A DNA stretch of 64,000 bases from Lachnospiraceae bacterium UBA3641 (lineage in GTDB: Bacteria > Bacillota > Clostridia > Lachnospirales > Lachnospiraceae): contig DFKQ01000060.1 in the NCBI GenBank assembly GCA_002373875.1, positions 13,194 through 77,193 on the forward strand. The letters run 5' to 3'. Position numbers and translations under genes: made by a program. Below the pieces are notes generated by a model, which saw only the letters and a list, made by a program, of their open reading frames with translations, searched no databases and was not told the origin of the DNA. Below are positions 1 through 8,781 of this stretch, piece after piece; the stretch's first letter is position 1, and each line of letters starts with the position of its first letter.

Positions 1-534
1 AAGATCATAGTCATCATGTATCGTCTCATTTCTGTATTTATATTTTTTATAAATATCTCCCGTAATAAAGGTCGTCGGATGATTCCAGTCTCTCGATGTT
101 GCGTATCTCCTGTATCTTGCCTTCTTGACAAAGGTTCCTCCCGATGGCATATGCATCAGAAGATCCGCGTAAAACATATCGAAGGGTTCCTCCGTATATG
201 TCTTAACTACAGTCTCCACTGCACAGGGCTCATACCAGTCATCCGAATTGATCATCCCTATTATATCACCGGAAGCCATCCCTATACCCTTATTCATGGC
301 ATCATAGATCCCCTCGTCCGGTTCCGATACTATCCTGTATCCGATACCCCTTTCTTCGAACGCCTGTCGATACCCCTCTGCAATATCAAGAGTATCATCC
401 TTCGACATACCGTCAACAATTATGTATTCGAGAGGACTCACCGTCTGTGCAAGAACAGATTCGACGGTCCTTGTCAGAGTAGCGGCGCTGTTATAGGTTA
501 CGGTTATTATCGAGACGGAAATATTATTTGTCAC
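1..534 (-). CDS. Family 2 glycosyltransferase (partial, 3' end outside window)
   Basis: Minus-strand reading of 534 to 1 gives 178 residues with no stop, so the gene runs off the left edge. The N-terminus (VSIITVTYNSAATLTRTVES) is the GT-A nucleotide-binding strand of GT2 enzymes. IIVDGMSKDDT, the EGIYDAMNKG segment and MINSDDWY (DxD-like metal site) follow in the usual GT2 order; the YDAMNKG segment is typical of WcaA/WcaE-like colanic-acid-type transferases. The proposed start is a GTG that overlaps the last 11 bases of the upstream sugar-transferase gene, which implies translational coupling. It probably adds one sugar of the repeat unit at the cytoplasmic membrane; donor and acceptor cannot be read from sequence. 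Confidence 0.85.
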   Translation of the reverse strand, partial: MTNNISVSIITVTYNSAATLTRTVESVLAQTVSPLEYIIVDGMSKDDTLDIAEGYRQAFEERGIGYRIVSEPDEGIYDAMNKGIGMASGDIIGMINSDDWYEPCAVETVVKTYTEEPFDMFYADLLMHMPSGGTFVKKARYRRYATSRDWNHPTTFITGDIYKKYKYRNETIHDDYDL

Positions 535-1870
535 CGAAGGCCTCCGTCGATTCCTCTGCCTTAAATATCACCATAACGGTCTGGAAGAGAAGCTGTATGT
601 CCTTTATCAGGGAATAATTCTCAATATACATAAGATCAAGCATAAGCTTATCCTTTGATGATGTATTATACTTACCGAATATCTGGGCATATCCGGTAAG
701 ACCTGCCTTCATCCTGAGCCTGTAGCGGAACTCCGGAAGCTCCTTCTCGTAATCCTTAACGTTTTCAAGCATTTCGGGACGTGGCCCCACCAAAGACATA
801 TCCCCCTTAACTATGTTCATAAGCTGGGGGAGCTCATCTATCCTGTACTTCCGAAGGACCCTGCCTACCGGAGTGATTCTGTCATCATCCTTGATCACCG
901 ACCGGTTCTCTACGTTTTCCTTCATTGTCCTGAACTTGTATATTTCAAAAACCCGTCCGTTGGCTGTTGCCCTTTTCTGCCGGAACAATACCTTGCCCCC
1001 GTCATTTTTCTTAATGCAAACAGCACTTACAAGCAATACCGGACTTAAGAGAATGAGCAGTGCCGCAGATATTATGATATCAGTAAGTCTCTTCACTATC
1101 CTCTGTTCCCAGGAGATAAGGTGGAACTGCCAGGCGTAGAAGGATATGTCATCCATTATCATCTGCTGGGAATTGTGTTCAAGTATGTCGGCCACATTCG
1201 GATTATAGTAAATATTCTTCAGGTTCTGATAACACCAGTCGATGATATCTTTTCTTATATCAACCGGGACTTCATACATGATCACCGTATCCGACTCAAC
1301 TATCTTGTCCTTAAGAGCCGGATCGTCACTCTTTATAATATCGTAAACCGCATATCTTCTTGACAGATCACAGAGGGCTGCTACAACCCTGCTCACATCA
1401 TTATCACCGGTTCCTGTTACAACAAGGCATCTCTCCGGATCATTGATCCAGAAATAAAATCTGTTTCCGAGCTTTACGAAAACATAATAAATAAAAAACT
1501 GTATTACCATCACCGAAATAAGTATCCCGACATTTTCTATCTTAAAGGTTGAGTTATTAGCCTCATTAGTCTTCATGATGGTAAGCTCGAAGTAGGTTAT
1601 AAGGTCAGTGATTATTCCCGATATCGTCAGCGATAAAAGGATATCCTTGTCCTTCTTCATTCCTATGGCATAGCTTCCGTATGTCCCCGACAACAGCACA
1701 AGGATTATCGCATAGGTGGACATTGTTACCGCCGCAGTACGCGAAAGGACTATTATCTCCCTGTTATCTATTGCAAAGAGAAGAAAAAAAGTTGCAAAGG
1801 CAGCCGCATACATAACTATCTTCAATGCGAATACTATACTTTTTTCGAATTTCTTCATGAAACTTTTCAT
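524..1870 (-). CDS. Polyprenyl-phosphate sugar phosphotransferase (long, WbaP/CpsE-like)
   Basis: 448 residues. Four membrane segments lie at about 14-35, 50-70, 80-97 and 115-135. A Rossmann-like middle domain (about 146-235, starting VVTGTGDND) follows, then another membrane helix (about 262-287) and the bacterial sugar transferase domain with YKFRTM (311-316), DELPQL (345-350) and VGPRPE (361-366). These motifs define enzymes that transfer a sugar-1-phosphate from UDP-sugar to undecaprenyl phosphate and so start repeat-unit synthesis. It sits five bases after the GT4 gene and overlaps the next GT2 gene. It is the first of three initiating transferases in the window. The sugar specificity (Glc, Gal or an N-acetyl/amino sugar) is not visible. 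Confidence 0.93.
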   Translation of the reverse strand: MKSFMKKFEKSIVFALKIVMYAAAFATFFLLFAIDNREIIVLSRTAAVTMSTYAIILVLLSGTYGSYAIGMKKDKDILLSLTISGIITDLITYFELTIMKTNEANNSTFKIENVGILISVMVIQFFIYYVFVKLGNRFYFWINDPERCLVVTGTGDNDVSRVVAALCDLSRRYAVYDIIKSDDPALKDKIVESDTVIMYEVPVDIRKDIIDWCYQNLKNIYYNPNVADILEHNSQQMIMDDISFYAWQFHLISWEQRIVKRLTDIIISAALLILLSPVLLVSAVCIKKNDGGKVLFRQKRATANGRVFEIYKFRTMKENVENRSVIKDDDRITPVGRVLRKYRIDELPQLMNIVKGDMSLVGPRPEMLENVKDYEKELPEFRYRLRMKAGLTGYAQIFGKYNTSSKDKLMLDLMYIENYSLIKDIQLLFQTVMVIFKAEESTEAFGDK

Positions 1871-1875
1871 ATCTT

Positions 1876-3474
1876 TTATAATGCTTCATACACATTCTGT
1901 ATGTATTCAAGGAACCGGTATTCCTTACTGTAAAGCTGGGCCCTTCTTAAACACATCTCCCTTGTATAGCACTGTCCCCCGCTGTCAAGTATCTTATCGA
2001 TTGCCGCCACAATTCCCTGAATCGAGTTCCTCTCAACAGCCTCTCCGCAGGTTTCGTCGATACTCTCCGGGCTTCCTCCGGCCTTATAGGTTATTACCGG
2101 CGTTCCGCATGCCAGTGCCTCCAGGTTTGTCGTGGGGAAGGTATCTTCAAGCGTCAGATTTATATAAATATCGGCCATGGAGTAAAGGGCTGCCAGCTCC
2201 TCTGTGCTGTCAGTTTTTTTAAGCCCTATTATTCCTCCCTTAAGTCCGTCCATCTGCTTATCATTAAGGCCCACAAGTATTATAGCGTATCTGTCCGTAA
2301 GGGTCTTTGAAAGCATATCAAACTGGGCAAGTCCCTTCCTGTCCCGCCAGGGATTGGCAACTCCCAAAAGAATGATCTTATTTCTAAGCCCCAGCTCATT
2401 TTTAATATTAAACACAAGGTTATCCTCCGATACATTCTCATCATGAGGATAAAACTGCGCAAGATCTATTCCGGTCGGTACCACAACCACCGGATACTCC
2501 TTAAGAAATGACTGCTCCACCTTTTCCTTAAGCCACCGTGAGGGCGTCACCAGCGTGAGGTTATCTATTCCCGTGAAGAGCTGCTTCTTATCTTCGTAAT
2601 TCCCGGCCGAACTGTCGGTACCGAAGGATCTTGGGTACTCTCTCAACTGTTCGCATTTATAGCAGCCGTTCATCCACTTGGTACAGCCTATATATTCAAA
2701 ATGGCTGCAGTGACCCGTAAAGGCCCAGCAGTCATGCAGAGTCCATATTATCTTCTTGCCGCAGGTCTGCAGATACTCAAACAGCACATCAAGGTTCAGA
2801 TAATAACCATGAATGTTATGGAGATGGATTATATCCGGATCGTATTCCTGCACCATATCAATAAAATCCATCGTAGCACGTCTTGAATAAAATCCATGCC
2901 TGTCAAAGAGCCTGCTCATCGCACCGTGTACGTAAACATCCATATCGGTTCCTATCCGGTATGCCCGTACATCAGATGGAGCCTCTCCCCTGCCGTAGGC
3001 AACAAGACATTCATACCCCGCCGCCGTAAGGGTATGATACAGCCCAACCACGAGCCGCCCGACACTTCCCGTACCGCAAACAGTGTTTATGAGCAGCACC
3101 TTCCTCCCGGCAAAACCGTTCATTGCCGTAGCCGCATGAGACATCCTGGAATCGATGACCTCTCTGGGAACAATGGGCTGAACAGGGATGGCATTACCCG
3201 CGTATATATTATCCATATTTCCGTTAAGAGATATGGCTGAGGCATCATGCATTGAAGGCATTTCGGAAACAAACTGTCTCGCATTCTCCCTGATGATCTC
3301 GCCCTGTATATCCTGCTGCCTTAAATACTCCTGTTTAAGCTCTTCCTGTCTTGCTAAATATTCCTGTCTTCTCTGCTCCTCCTGCTGTTCCATGAGGATC
3401 CGCGCATCCAGAAGGTCCTGGTCGTACTCCTTCCGGACATCTATCATTTGAAACTCTTTTTTATCCATCCGCAT
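1876..3474 (-). CDS. Glycosyltransferase family 4 with N-terminal coiled-coil extension
   Basis: 532 residues. Residues about 10-65 are a Glu/Gln/Arg-rich predicted coiled coil (EQQEEQRRQEYLARQEEL), which ordinary GT4 enzymes lack. The GT-B enzyme begins near 125 (LINTVCGTGSVGRL). The HLHNIHGYYLN and WTLHDCWAFTGHC segments are typical of WcaC-like polysaccharide transferases. The donor-site segment EDTFPTTNLEALACGTPVI carries the family E-x7-E pattern. The start is uncertain: neither the first ATG nor the ATG two codons later has a strong ribosome site. It probably extends the lipid-linked repeat unit. The coiled coil may tether it to a partner; that part is inference. Confidence 0.88.
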   Translation of the reverse strand: MRMDKKEFQMIDVRKEYDQDLLDARILMEQQEEQRRQEYLARQEELKQEYLRQQDIQGEIIRENARQFVSEMPSMHDASAISLNGNMDNIYAGNAIPVQPIVPREVIDSRMSHAATAMNGFAGRKVLLINTVCGTGSVGRLVVGLYHTLTAAGYECLVAYGRGEAPSDVRAYRIGTDMDVYVHGAMSRLFDRHGFYSRRATMDFIDMVQEYDPDIIHLHNIHGYYLNLDVLFEYLQTCGKKIIWTLHDCWAFTGHCSHFEYIGCTKWMNGCYKCEQLREYPRSFGTDSSAGNYEDKKQLFTGIDNLTLVTPSRWLKEKVEQSFLKEYPVVVVPTGIDLAQFYPHDENVSEDNLVFNIKNELGLRNKIILLGVANPWRDRKGLAQFDMLSKTLTDRYAIILVGLNDKQMDGLKGGIIGLKKTDSTEELAALYSMADIYINLTLEDTFPTTNLEALACGTPVITYKAGGSPESIDETCGEAVERNSIQGIVAAIDKILDSGGQCYTREMCLRRAQLYSKEYRFLEYIQNVYEAL

Positions 3475-3495
3475 ATTACCCGGTGAGTCAAGCGT

Positions 3496-5142
3496 TTACT
3501 CTTCATCATCCGTATCATTAAGAATAAGGTGTATAACTCTTTCCTGCCCCTTGGAGAAATCCTTAAGAAGCTGAAGCCTTCTCATCTCGGATCTTACATT
3601 CGGGGTCATTATCAGCCACTTTATGGTTGATATTATCGTGGAATCATCCTGTTCCCTTCCGATACCGAGATTGATGAAGCCGTTCTGTATTCCGGCAAAG
3701 ACATGCTCAGCCTCACGCTCGTTCTGAGCAAGCACCACTGACGGAACACCCATGCTCGCAAGCTCGAATACGGTCCTTCCCTGTGAAGTTACCGCCAGAT
3801 CGGCCTTACTCATATAAGAGCTTACACGCCTCACATCATTATGTACGAAGATATTGTTCTCTTCATCCGTAACTATTTTGTCCTTATGCTCGTAAGCAAA
3901 CCCAAGAAGAAAATGGAACCTGATCTTCTTATACTCCTTGTGTATCTCCTTTACCACCTTATACAGCCTGCCCGTAAGGTCGCTGGGATCGGCACCGCCG
4001 AAAATGATGATCATGTTCTCCACCTTTTCGGAAAACTCCGAAGGCTCCTCCTCCAGAAATTCATCCCTTATGCAGAAATATCTGGAACCGTAATACTCAT
4101 TGTGGAGCTTCTCGCCCTTCTCATACAGGGCATTTATGACGGCATCCGCATACTTGGCTCCCGGACCTACATCCTCGAAGTTAACTACCCTTCCCGCATA
4201 TCTGTTCACCATTGTCATGTAGGCAACGGATGTGTCCAATATATCGTTCACCAGGATATCCGGCCTCTCCCTGTCAAGCACCCTTTCAAAGTCATCCTCA
4301 TCATCAACGACTATAAGCGGGAAATTGGATTCATTTATCTTGTCTATACCTATATCACTGTCCTTATCCGCAACAAACACAATGTCATGACCCGTAAGCT
4401 TATAAGCCAGTGTAAGACACCTGTATATATGCCCCATACCAAGCTTCATCTTACCCACCGTCCTGAACATTATCCTCTTGCGTCTCAGTATATTCTCACA
4501 CAGGACCCAGTCGGAATAGGTATCAATATCCACAGCCTCATCCTCGGGGATCTCAAAAATATTGACCTTCTTACCGATACGGCCTGTTTCGGTAACGCAT
4601 TCCCTTCTGGTTATGAGGAAGCCGCCCGTCTCAACATAATTGGCGGGAAGCTCCTGGGAATTAAGACGCTTATCATAATTCTTGACTATCTGTCCATCCT
4701 TAACGGACCATGACAGGTGTGGCTTGTTCATGGCGCTTATTACCGTGTCCCACCCGGAGCCTTCGAAGAATTCAACGGCGTTTTTTACGGTCTCTGCCTT
4801 AAGGGTCGGAGAAGTACACTGCATGGTGATCACAGTGTCATATCTGCACCTCTTCTTCTCCTCCATACAGGTAAGGGCATGATAGATAACCGGGTCAAGG
4901 GTAACCGAATCCGTTGCCAGCTCTGCCGGCCTTGCAATAACCTCAACCCCACGTTTCCTGACTATTCCCCCAAGCTCCTCATCATCCGTGGATACCGCAA
5001 CATCCACATCCATGTACTTCTTAAGGGATCTGGCATTCTCTATTGAATAAACGATAAGGGGCTTGCCGCACATGATGCGGACGTTCTTTCTCGGTATGCG
5101 TTTCGAACCACCCCTTGCCGGTATGATTATCAGTGATTTCAT
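3496..5142 (-). CDS. NeuA-type cytidylyltransferase fused to a PseG/SpsG-like domain
   Basis: 548 residues in two domains. Residues 1-225 are a CMP-nonulosonate synthetase: the N-terminal IPARGGSKRIPRKN is the CTP-binding signature of NeuA/PseF/LegF, and GGFLITRRE follows. Residues from about 228 are PseG/SpsG-like: FRTVGKMKLGMGHIYRCLTL keeps the catalytic His found in PseG (UDP-sugar hydrolase), IIFGGADPSDLT is the second-lobe start, and SQGRTVFELASMGVP is the UDP-binding end. A fusion of activating enzyme and hydrolase links two non-consecutive steps of a pseudaminic/legionaminic-like pathway; the condensing enzyme between them is NeuB at 11977-13131. A GAGAGG ribosome site precedes the ATG. 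The exact nonulosonic acid is unknown, and PseH/NeuC-type genes are not seen here. Confidence 0.9.
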   Translation of the reverse strand: MKSLIIIPARGGSKRIPRKNVRIMCGKPLIVYSIENARSLKKYMDVDVAVSTDDEELGGIVRKRGVEVIARPAELATDSVTLDPVIYHALTCMEEKKRCRYDTVITMQCTSPTLKAETVKNAVEFFEGSGWDTVISAMNKPHLSWSVKDGQIVKNYDKRLNSQELPANYVETGGFLITRRECVTETGRIGKKVNIFEIPEDEAVDIDTYSDWVLCENILRRKRIMFRTVGKMKLGMGHIYRCLTLAYKLTGHDIVFVADKDSDIGIDKINESNFPLIVVDDEDDFERVLDRERPDILVNDILDTSVAYMTMVNRYAGRVVNFEDVGPGAKYADAVINALYEKGEKLHNEYYGSRYFCIRDEFLEEEPSEFSEKVENMIIIFGGADPSDLTGRLYKVVKEIHKEYKKIRFHFLLGFAYEHKDKIVTDEENNIFVHNDVRRVSSYMSKADLAVTSQGRTVFELASMGVPSVVLAQNEREAEHVFAGIQNGFINLGIGREQDDSTIISTIKWLIMTPNVRSEMRRLQLLKDFSKGQERVIHLILNDTDDEE

Positions 5143-5215
5143 CTTTTCCTCTCTCTTATTATATTCAGAACAGATTCCGAATATTTAACTTCATTAGTAT
5201 ATAGAATCCTTGAAA

Positions 5216-6652
5216 CTAAGTCAAATGCAGCCGTTTTCTGATATAATCCGCAAGCAGCCTGACATCCCTTCTGTTAATTACCGCAAACAGAGTCAGGGTC
5301 ACGGCCGCGACCGAATATCTCATTACGATCATCTTCCTTCCGTCCCTGTAGAAGCAGCACATGGCAATACCTGCCGCCATACACACCCCCATTGCGGCAA
5401 ACATGTAGGAATTGGCGTACACCCTTTCCTTAATAACATATGTAACTGCGATGTAATGAAAGAGCATGAGCAGGAGGTAACTTGCAAGCGTGGTATAGGC
5501 CGCAGCCACATAACCGTATCTGGGGATCATTACGGCATTCATTATGGTGTTGGCTATCGCTGCCATAACGGATGCTACAGCGATTATCGGTGTCCGTTTG
5601 AAGAAGAGTTCAATGTTAACGTAATTGGTATAGAAATACTGGGCCAGGGTTCCCAGCGCCACCGGAGGGATCACCCACTTCGCCACCCAATAATCTCTGG
5701 CCCTCGGAGCAAGAAGCATAAGGGCTTCGGGGGCTGCCGTTATAAAGCCGAGGGATAAGAAGCAACCCAAAAGGACCAGCTTTTTCTGAAGCTGTCTGAT
5801 CCTGTCACGGTTACCCGATGCCAGCTGGTCATTGAGCCAGGGAAGCCAGGCCTGACCTATCGCATTTGTAAATATTGCAAGCAGGGTTGAAATGGAGTAA
5901 CCGTAAATATACAGGCCGGCGTCCGCATCCGAGCACATATTCTTGATCATGATCCTGTCGATCTGGGCAAGTACCACGAGAGCCAGCGCATGAGGGATCA
6001 TCGGAAGGCCAATCCTTAAGGCATATCTCCAGTACTCCCGTTTGTAAAAGACCTTACCCTTTTTCAGTATGTTTATATAAAAACATATGCCCATAAGAAA
6101 TGTGGGAAGGATAGTACCCAGGATCTTGCCGATATATCTTTTATCATTGAAAAGATACATAAGTGTAATGGACAGTGCCACGGTTCCCACACAGGTTATT
6201 ACGGATATGGCTATGTTTTCCCTGTATTTATACTCGAACCTGCATTTCTCCTGCATGTACTGAACCGACGGATAGATGACAAGATAAGCAAAGAGAGCCA
6301 TCACAAGGGGGACCTCATACTTTATAATACCCGATATCTGCTCCCTGAAGACGGTCACGGTGATAAGCACACAAAAAGCGAAGGAGCTTGAGAGTCCCTG
6401 CATTGCGGACATATATTCATCAAACTTCTCCTTAAAATCTATCTTGGCCCTGCCTACAGAATAAACAACGCACAGGCAGGTTATTATATTGAACACTTCA
6501 ACATATGAATTAAAGGTATTGGCGCGGCCGTAATCACCGGTCGTGAGCATTGCGGTATAGATCGGACTCGTAATTATGGCAACCGCTCTTATGGCTATGC
6601 TTGACAGGGTATACCAGATACCGCTCTTCAACACCAGATTCTTCTCGGACAT
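5216..6652 (-). CDS. Wzx-type oligosaccharide flippase (MOP superfamily)
   Basis: 478 residues, almost entirely hydrophobic helices (about 12-14 segments), starting with the MOP-style first helix LKSGIWYTLSSIAIRAVAIITSPIYTAML broken by short loops. Conserved features of polysaccharide flippases such as GRANTFNSY after helix 1 are visible. It should move undecaprenyl-PP-linked repeat units to the outer face of the membrane. It is the first gene of the block 6652-1 and faces the plus-strand MoxR operon across a 114-base gap with a palindrome. A second flippase lies at 35972-37441, which supports two separate export systems. Confidence 0.9.
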   Translation of the reverse strand: MSEKNLVLKSGIWYTLSSIAIRAVAIITSPIYTAMLTTGDYGRANTFNSYVEVFNIITCLCVVYSVGRAKIDFKEKFDEYMSAMQGLSSSFAFCVLITVTVFREQISGIIKYEVPLVMALFAYLVIYPSVQYMQEKCRFEYKYRENIAISVITCVGTVALSITLMYLFNDKRYIGKILGTILPTFLMGICFYINILKKGKVFYKREYWRYALRIGLPMIPHALALVVLAQIDRIMIKNMCSDADAGLYIYGYSISTLLAIFTNAIGQAWLPWLNDQLASGNRDRIRQLQKKLVLLGCFLSLGFITAAPEALMLLAPRARDYWVAKWVIPPVALGTLAQYFYTNYVNIELFFKRTPIIAVASVMAAIANTIMNAVMIPRYGYVAAAYTTLASYLLLMLFHYIAVTYVIKERVYANSYMFAAMGVCMAAGIAMCCFYRDGRKMIVMRYSVAAVTLTLFAVINRRDVRLLADYIRKRLHLT

Positions 6653-6681
6653 TTATATAATTCTTTACCTTATATTCACTA

Positions 6682-6720
6682 AAATGCTATACTATAGCAA
6701 ACGAAATAAACAATTTCGTT
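6682..6720. promoter_or_regulatory. Divergent promoter region with AACGAAAT palindrome
   Basis: In the 114-base gap between the flippase (minus) and moxR (plus), 6700-6720 reads AACGAAAT, five bases, ATTTCGTT. On the minus strand the palindrome is followed by a TATAGTATAGC stretch that could serve as a -10 for the flippase gene. The same 8-base arms with the same 5-base spacer recur at 34682-34714. An operator is plausible but not shown. Confidence 0.4.
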
Positions 6721-6766
6721 CATTTTAATTATAACATAAACCGTTAAAGGACGAAAGATAAACGAC

Positions 6767-7690
6767 ATGAACGAAAACCTGATCGCAGTCAAAAATGAAA
6801 TAAAAAAGGTTCTTCGAGGCAAGGACGATATAATCGACATGGTCCTGTGTACCCTGCTGGCAGGAGGACACATACTCCTCGAGGACATCCCGGGCGTCGG
6901 CAAGACAACTCTTGCGGTTGCCCTGTCAAGATCCCTGGGCATCGGATATAAGAGGATGCAGTTTACACCTGATGTCCTCCCCTCCGATATTCTTGGCTTT
7001 TCAATGTATGACAGGGATAAAAATGACTTTACCTTTAAACCGGGAGCCGTATTTACCAACCTCTTCCTCGCGGATGAGATCAACCGTACATCACCCAAGA
7101 CTCAGGCCGCCCTTCTGGAGGTAATGGAGGAGAGACGCGTTACGGTTGAATCAACCACCTATAAGCTTAAATCTCCCTTTTTCGTAATAGCTACCCAGAA
7201 CCCCATAGGAGCCTCGGGAACCCAAAAGCTTCCCGATTCCCAGCTGGACCGGTTCTTCGTCCGTCTTACCCTGGGATATCCAGACCATCTGGCTGCCACC
7301 GAGATCCTTAAGGGTAATTCATTTGAATCAATTGATTCGGTTAACAGGGTCATGGATGCAGGATCCATCATCGCTCTTCAGGCACAGGCCGCGAATGTTC
7401 ATGCATCCGATGAGATATTCGATTATGTTGTGTCACTGAGTGAAGCTACCAGAAATACCGATATGCTCATTCAGGGAGTTTCACCCCGCGGCTCAATTGC
7501 CGTCTTAAAGCTCGCAAGGGCTTACGCCTGCTACGAGGGACGTGATTTCGTCATTCCCGAGGATATACACAGGGTAATACACCCTGTATGCAACCACCGC
7601 ATAATATTGTCCACGAAGGCCAAGGCTTCAGGCAAGAGCGCCGAAGATATCATCAGTGATCTTCTTGATTTTGTTCCCGTACCGGTGTGA
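6767..7690 (+). CDS. MoxR family AAA+ ATPase
   Basis: 307 residues. Walker A is IPGVGKTT (41-48), Walker B is LFLADEINR (99-107), and NLF/TQNPIGASG (sensor 1) with the C-terminal lid from about 190 complete a full-length MoxR protein. MoxR ATPases act as chaperones for a partner that usually has a VWA or DUF58 domain. Here the DUF58 gene starts within the stop codon (GTGA overlap), and a transglutaminase-like membrane protein follows, which is the classic three-gene arrangement. Its cellular target is unknown; in many bacteria the set acts on envelope proteins. Confidence 0.95.
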   Translation: MNENLIAVKNEIKKVLRGKDDIIDMVLCTLLAGGHILLEDIPGVGKTTLAVALSRSLGIGYKRMQFTPDVLPSDILGFSMYDRDKNDFTFKPGAVFTNLFLADEINRTSPKTQAALLEVMEERRVTVESTTYKLKSPFFVIATQNPIGASGTQKLPDSQLDRFFVRLTLGYPDHLAATEILKGNSFESIDSVNRVMDAGSIIALQAQAANVHASDEIFDYVVSLSEATRNTDMLIQGVSPRGSIAVLKLARAYACYEGRDFVIPEDIHRVIHPVCNHRIILSTKAKASGKSAEDIISDLLDFVPVPV

Positions 7691-8781
7691 GGAAGTTCCG
7701 TTTGAAAACACTCCATTCGAAAACATCACAGGATAAATTGATAAAACGCCGCCGTATTCTGGGCTGGTTCCTCCAAAAGACCAACTCGCCCGTTTCGGCG
7801 TGGGTATCTTATATAAGTGTATTTATCTTCTCCCTGCTTTTTTCTTTTTTCTATCTGCAGTCATTTTTCTATCTTATATCCATACTGCTCATAAGCCTTC
7901 CTGTTCTGTCATATAACATTACGAAATATGCATCGGGTAAGCTTACCGTATCACTCGAGCTGACTACGGACCTTCTTACACTTGGCATAAACAATCCCAC
8001 TTTTATACCGGTATCATGTGCGGATATAACGATCGACTTTTATTCGCTCTTCTACGGAGGGTATGAAAGCGAAACCCATTCCCTGTCGCTTAAGGCCCGG
8101 GGGATAAGCAGGCTGGACTTCCCTCTGCGGCTTGAAAAATACGGGATATACGAGGCTCATGCCGGTAATATGACCCTATACGATCCTCTTCATCTGTTCA
8201 CATTCGTGAAGGATATTAAGCTCACCGGGTCAATAACCCTGATGCCGGAAGCGATCCCTCTTGAAAAAAGGGTGGAAATAGTTTATGAGGAGGGCTTTGA
8301 TGAATTTACCGATACCGGCCGCAAGGGTAATGCTTCAAGCAACGTAACCGACATCCGGGAGTACCGGCCCGGAGACCGGCTGTCAAGGATCCACTGGAAG
8401 CTTACCGAAAAGCTCGATACACTTATAGTCAAGGAAAATGAAGCTACCTCATCCAATGACTTTACTGTCCTTCTGGAGCTGTACCAGCCTTCCCGTGAAG
8501 ATTGCGATAAGGATCCTTCCCTGACCAGCACGCTTAACAACGCGATCAGGGAAGCCATGGCTGTATCGGACGAACTCCTCCGGGCAGGCGAACCATTTAT
8601 TTTTATGTTCTACAATGAGAAGGCTTCTGACTTTGTACAATTCAGGATAAATACGGAAGATGATCTTAATGAGGCGATGACACAGGCCTTCTACGCAGGC
8701 TGTTACGATAAGAAGGATCTGGCATTATCAATATACCGGAAATCCGGCCAGGATAAAGGAACCCTTATACATGTTAACTGA
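7687..8781 (+). CDS. DUF58 domain protein, membrane-anchored
   Basis: 364 residues, starting at a GTG that overlaps the moxR stop by four bases. Two adjacent membrane helices lie at about 38-77 (VSYISVFIFSLLFSF and beyond). The DUF58 core has the RPGDRLSRIHWKL signature (about 225-240), followed by a VWA-like fold region. It is the usual partner of MoxR ATPases. Translation is coupled upstream and it overlaps the next gene by 11 bases, so all three proteins are probably made together. Confidence 0.93.
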   Translation: MRKFRLKTLHSKTSQDKLIKRRRILGWFLQKTNSPVSAWVSYISVFIFSLLFSFFYLQSFFYLISILLISLPVLSYNITKYASGKLTVSLELTTDLLTLGINNPTFIPVSCADITIDFYSLFYGGYESETHSLSLKARGISRLDFPLRLEKYGIYEAHAGNMTLYDPLHLFTFVKDIKLTGSITLMPEAIPLEKRVEIVYEEGFDEFTDTGRKGNASSNVTDIREYRPGDRLSRIHWKLTEKLDTLIVKENEATSSNDFTVLLELYQPSREDCDKDPSLTSTLNNAIREAMAVSDELLRAGEPFIFMFYNEKASDFVQFRINTEDDLNEAMTQAFYAGCYDKKDLALSIYRKSGQDKGTLIHVN

